This document shows, one piece after another, positions 5,490-6,636 of a stretch of DNA of 6,636 nucleotides. The position numbers and the translations under genes are program-made. The stretch's first letter is position 1. Every line of letters starts with the position of its first letter. The notes beneath the pieces were generated by a model, which made no database searches, had not been told where the DNA came from, and was given only the letters and a program-made list of their open reading frames with translations. Source of the stretch: Candidatus Melainabacteria bacterium GWA2_34_9 (lineage in GTDB: Bacteria > Cyanobacteriota > Vampirovibrionia > Gastranaerophilales > UBA9971); the NCBI GenBank assembly GCA_001784535.1, contig MFRJ01000124.1:29942-36577 (forward strand). Direction: 5' to 3'.

Positions 5490-6506
5490 ATGATTAACTT
5501 TCTCTCAAAAATTACAAACAGGGCTCAAAATAGAATAAGTGATATATTAAAGCCTGTAGAAGAAGATTTAAACCAGCTGGAAATGAAGTTTCTTGATAGT
5601 TTAACCAGCGGAAATCCCAGCTTGGATGAAATAATAGGATATGTAACAAAAACCGGCGGCAAAAGATTAAGACCAGCTCTGGTTTTTCTTTTTGCAAAAG
5701 CTTTAAACAACGGATTTTTATCTTCTAACCATTTTTATCTCGGCGAAGCTGTTGAAATGGTTCATACAGCGTCTTTAATCCATGACGATGTTATTGATGA
5801 AGCAGAAACTCGAAGAGGGTTTTTAACTGTCGGAAAAAAATGGAATTCTAGAACAGCTGTAATTGTAGGCGATTTTATTCTGGCAAGATCTTTGACAAAA
5901 CTCGTTTCTGTTGGCGGGGGTGCTACTGAATTATTTGCTAATACACTTAATGAACTTTGTATAGGCGAAATACAGCAAGGTGATCAGAAATTTAAAATAA
6001 TATCATTTGAAGATTATATTAAAAAATCAGAGAGAAAAACCGCAAAATTATTTGTAGCAGGGGCTGAATGTGCAGCTGCAATTACTCCTGACGCAAATAA
6101 CGTGATAATTAAATCAGTAAGAGATTATTCTCTCAACTTTGGTATAGCTTTTCAAATAATGGATGATATTTTGAACTTTACGGGAAGCCGTGAAAAAGTT
6201 GGCAAACCAGCTGGAAATGATCTTAAAAACGGAATTCTGACAGCTCCTGTTTTGTTTGCACTTCAAGAATTTGAAAAAAATAATGATGTAACTCTTAAAA
6301 AACTTATAAATAATAAACTTAAAGGGAAAAAAGACTTTAATCAGGCTATGAATTTAATTATGAAATCTACCGGAATTCAAAAATCCAGAGATTTAGCGGA
6401 ATATTATATCGAAGAAGCTGTAAAAGCCCTTGATGTAATGGAAGATAATGTTTGCAAAACAGCTCTTATTGACCTTGCTATTTATACTTTAAAAAGAGAA
6501 TTTTAA
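5490..6506 (+). CDS. Long-chain trans-polyprenyl diphosphate synthase
   Basis: This enzyme extends an allylic diphosphate with isopentenyl diphosphate units to make a long all-trans chain for quinone side chains or related lipids. From the ATG it is 338 residues, the usual size for the heptaprenyl to solanesyl group. Visible motifs are GGKRLRP (56-62, substrate binding), the first Asp-rich motif DDVID (99-103) followed by ETRRG, the KTAKLF helix, and the second Asp-rich motif FQIMDDILNF with DDILN at 225-229, then GKPAGNDL and LTAP. Ala and Ser at the fifth and fourth positions before the first motif are small, which in this family leaves the tunnel open for long products. The last Asp of the second motif is Asn, also seen in some geranylgeranyl synthases. 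A GTG at 5481 would add 3 residues. No clear promoter follows the tRNA, so read-through from tRNA-Leu is possible. The exact chain length cannot be read from sequence. Confidence 0.93.
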   Translation: MINFLSKITNRAQNRISDILKPVEEDLNQLEMKFLDSLTSGNPSLDEIIGYVTKTGGKRLRPALVFLFAKALNNGFLSSNHFYLGEAVEMVHTASLIHDDVIDEAETRRGFLTVGKKWNSRTAVIVGDFILARSLTKLVSVGGGATELFANTLNELCIGEIQQGDQKFKIISFEDYIKKSERKTAKLFVAGAECAAAITPDANNVIIKSVRDYSLNFGIAFQIMDDILNFTGSREKVGKPAGNDLKNGILTAPVLFALQEFEKNNDVTLKKLINNKLKGKKDFNQAMNLIMKSTGIQKSRDLAEYYIEEAVKALDVMEDNVCKTALIDLAIYTLKREF

Positions 6507-6538
6507 CCCTGTTGGTTTTTCAATTTAGTACTTTTAAG

Positions 6539-6582
6539 TTTTTATATTGATAATATAATTATCAATATAAAAAGAGTTTTTT
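6539..6582 (+). terminator. Perfect 16-bp A/T-rich hairpin with T-run after the polyprenyl synthase
   Basis: TTTTTATATTGATAAT (6539-6554) pairs perfectly with 6558-6573 around a 3-nt ATA loop, and T6 follows at 6577-6582 after GAG. The position, 32 bp after the stop codon, fits an intrinsic terminator, but only one G-C pair is present and 3 nt separate the stem from the T-run, so it would be a weak one. The centre contains TATAAT (6554-6559), so it may instead or also be a promoter with an operator for the next gene. Confidence 0.5.
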
Positions 6583-6599
6583 AGGAAATATAAAAAATA

Positions 6600-6636
6600 A
6601 TGAGCGAAGAAAATTTAGATAAAACAACTAATAATG
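6600..6636 (+). CDS. Start of a downstream gene (3' end outside window)
   Basis: ATG at 6600 opens a frame that stays open to the window end, reading MSEENLDKTTNN. AGGA at 6583-6586 is 13 nt upstream, a slightly long spacing. The residues are polar and acidic, as in many disordered N-termini, and too few to name a product. It follows the polyprenyl synthase on the same strand. Confidence 0.5.
   Translation, partial: MSEENLDKTTNN

Noticed and set aside
5512..5710. Two overlapping minus-strand open frames (5512-5697 and 5525-5710) in the polyprenyl synthase gene
   Set aside because: Both are antisense to conserved synthase motifs and overlap each other; neither has a recognisable domain.

Overview
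The window looks like a chromosomal stretch from a low-G+C bacterium. A+T clearly dominates (I estimate G+C near 30%), the codons are A/T-ending, and GTG starts appear next to ATG. There is no phage, plasmid, transposase or CRISPR signature. The gene content (a cytoplasmic PAS histidine kinase, a very long TPR protein and a long-chain polyprenyl diphosphate synthase) would suit a Melainabacteria/Gastranaerophilales-like or other AT-rich lineage. That placement is only an impression from gene style and nothing here proves it.

Layout, left to right. (1) 1-245, +: the C-terminal tail of a gene cut by the window edge, matching the end of M48-type metallopeptidases. (2) 362-1438 and 1454-2764, +: a two-gene signalling operon. 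The first gene is a soluble PAS-HisKA-HATPase histidine kinase. The second is an unusual response regulator built as degenerate receiver, degenerate GGDEF and C-terminal receiver, with no DNA-binding domain. (3) 2771-4645, -: a protein of 17 uninterrupted 34-residue TPR repeats that meets the regulator gene tail to tail with only 6 bp between stop codons. Its leader carries a four-copy 13-bp tandem repeat and a good promoter. (4) 4746-5054, -: a small zinc-ribbon protein of unknown function, with a long upstream region holding candidate promoters and a 9-bp inverted repeat. (5) 5279-5360, +: tRNA-Leu(UAG), class II, without an encoded CCA. (6) 5400-5484: a G+C-rich island (about 63% by hand count) that looks like an inserted palindromic repeat element. 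It ends in a perfect G-quadruplex motif. (7) 5490-6506, +: a long-chain trans-polyprenyl diphosphate synthase whose ribosome-binding site is formed by the edge of that island. (8) 6539-6582: a nearly pure A/T 16-bp perfect hairpin with a T-run. (9) 6600-end, +: the first codons of another gene.

How the parts work together. The kinase and the regulator very probably form a signalling pair whose output is protein-protein contact, not transcription or c-di-GMP synthesis. The TPR protein is a pure scaffold and could be a partner, but only adjacency suggests this. The polyprenyl synthase should supply the side chain of a quinone or the undecaprenyl/polyprenyl pool; its small residues before the first Asp-rich motif indicate a long-chain product. 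The most striking non-coding signal is the G-rich repeat placed directly on the translation start of this otherwise AT-rich gene. I see no complete new defence or mobile system. The best candidates for something undescribed are the G4-bearing repeat at 5400-5484 and the doubly degenerate REC-GGDEF-REC regulator.
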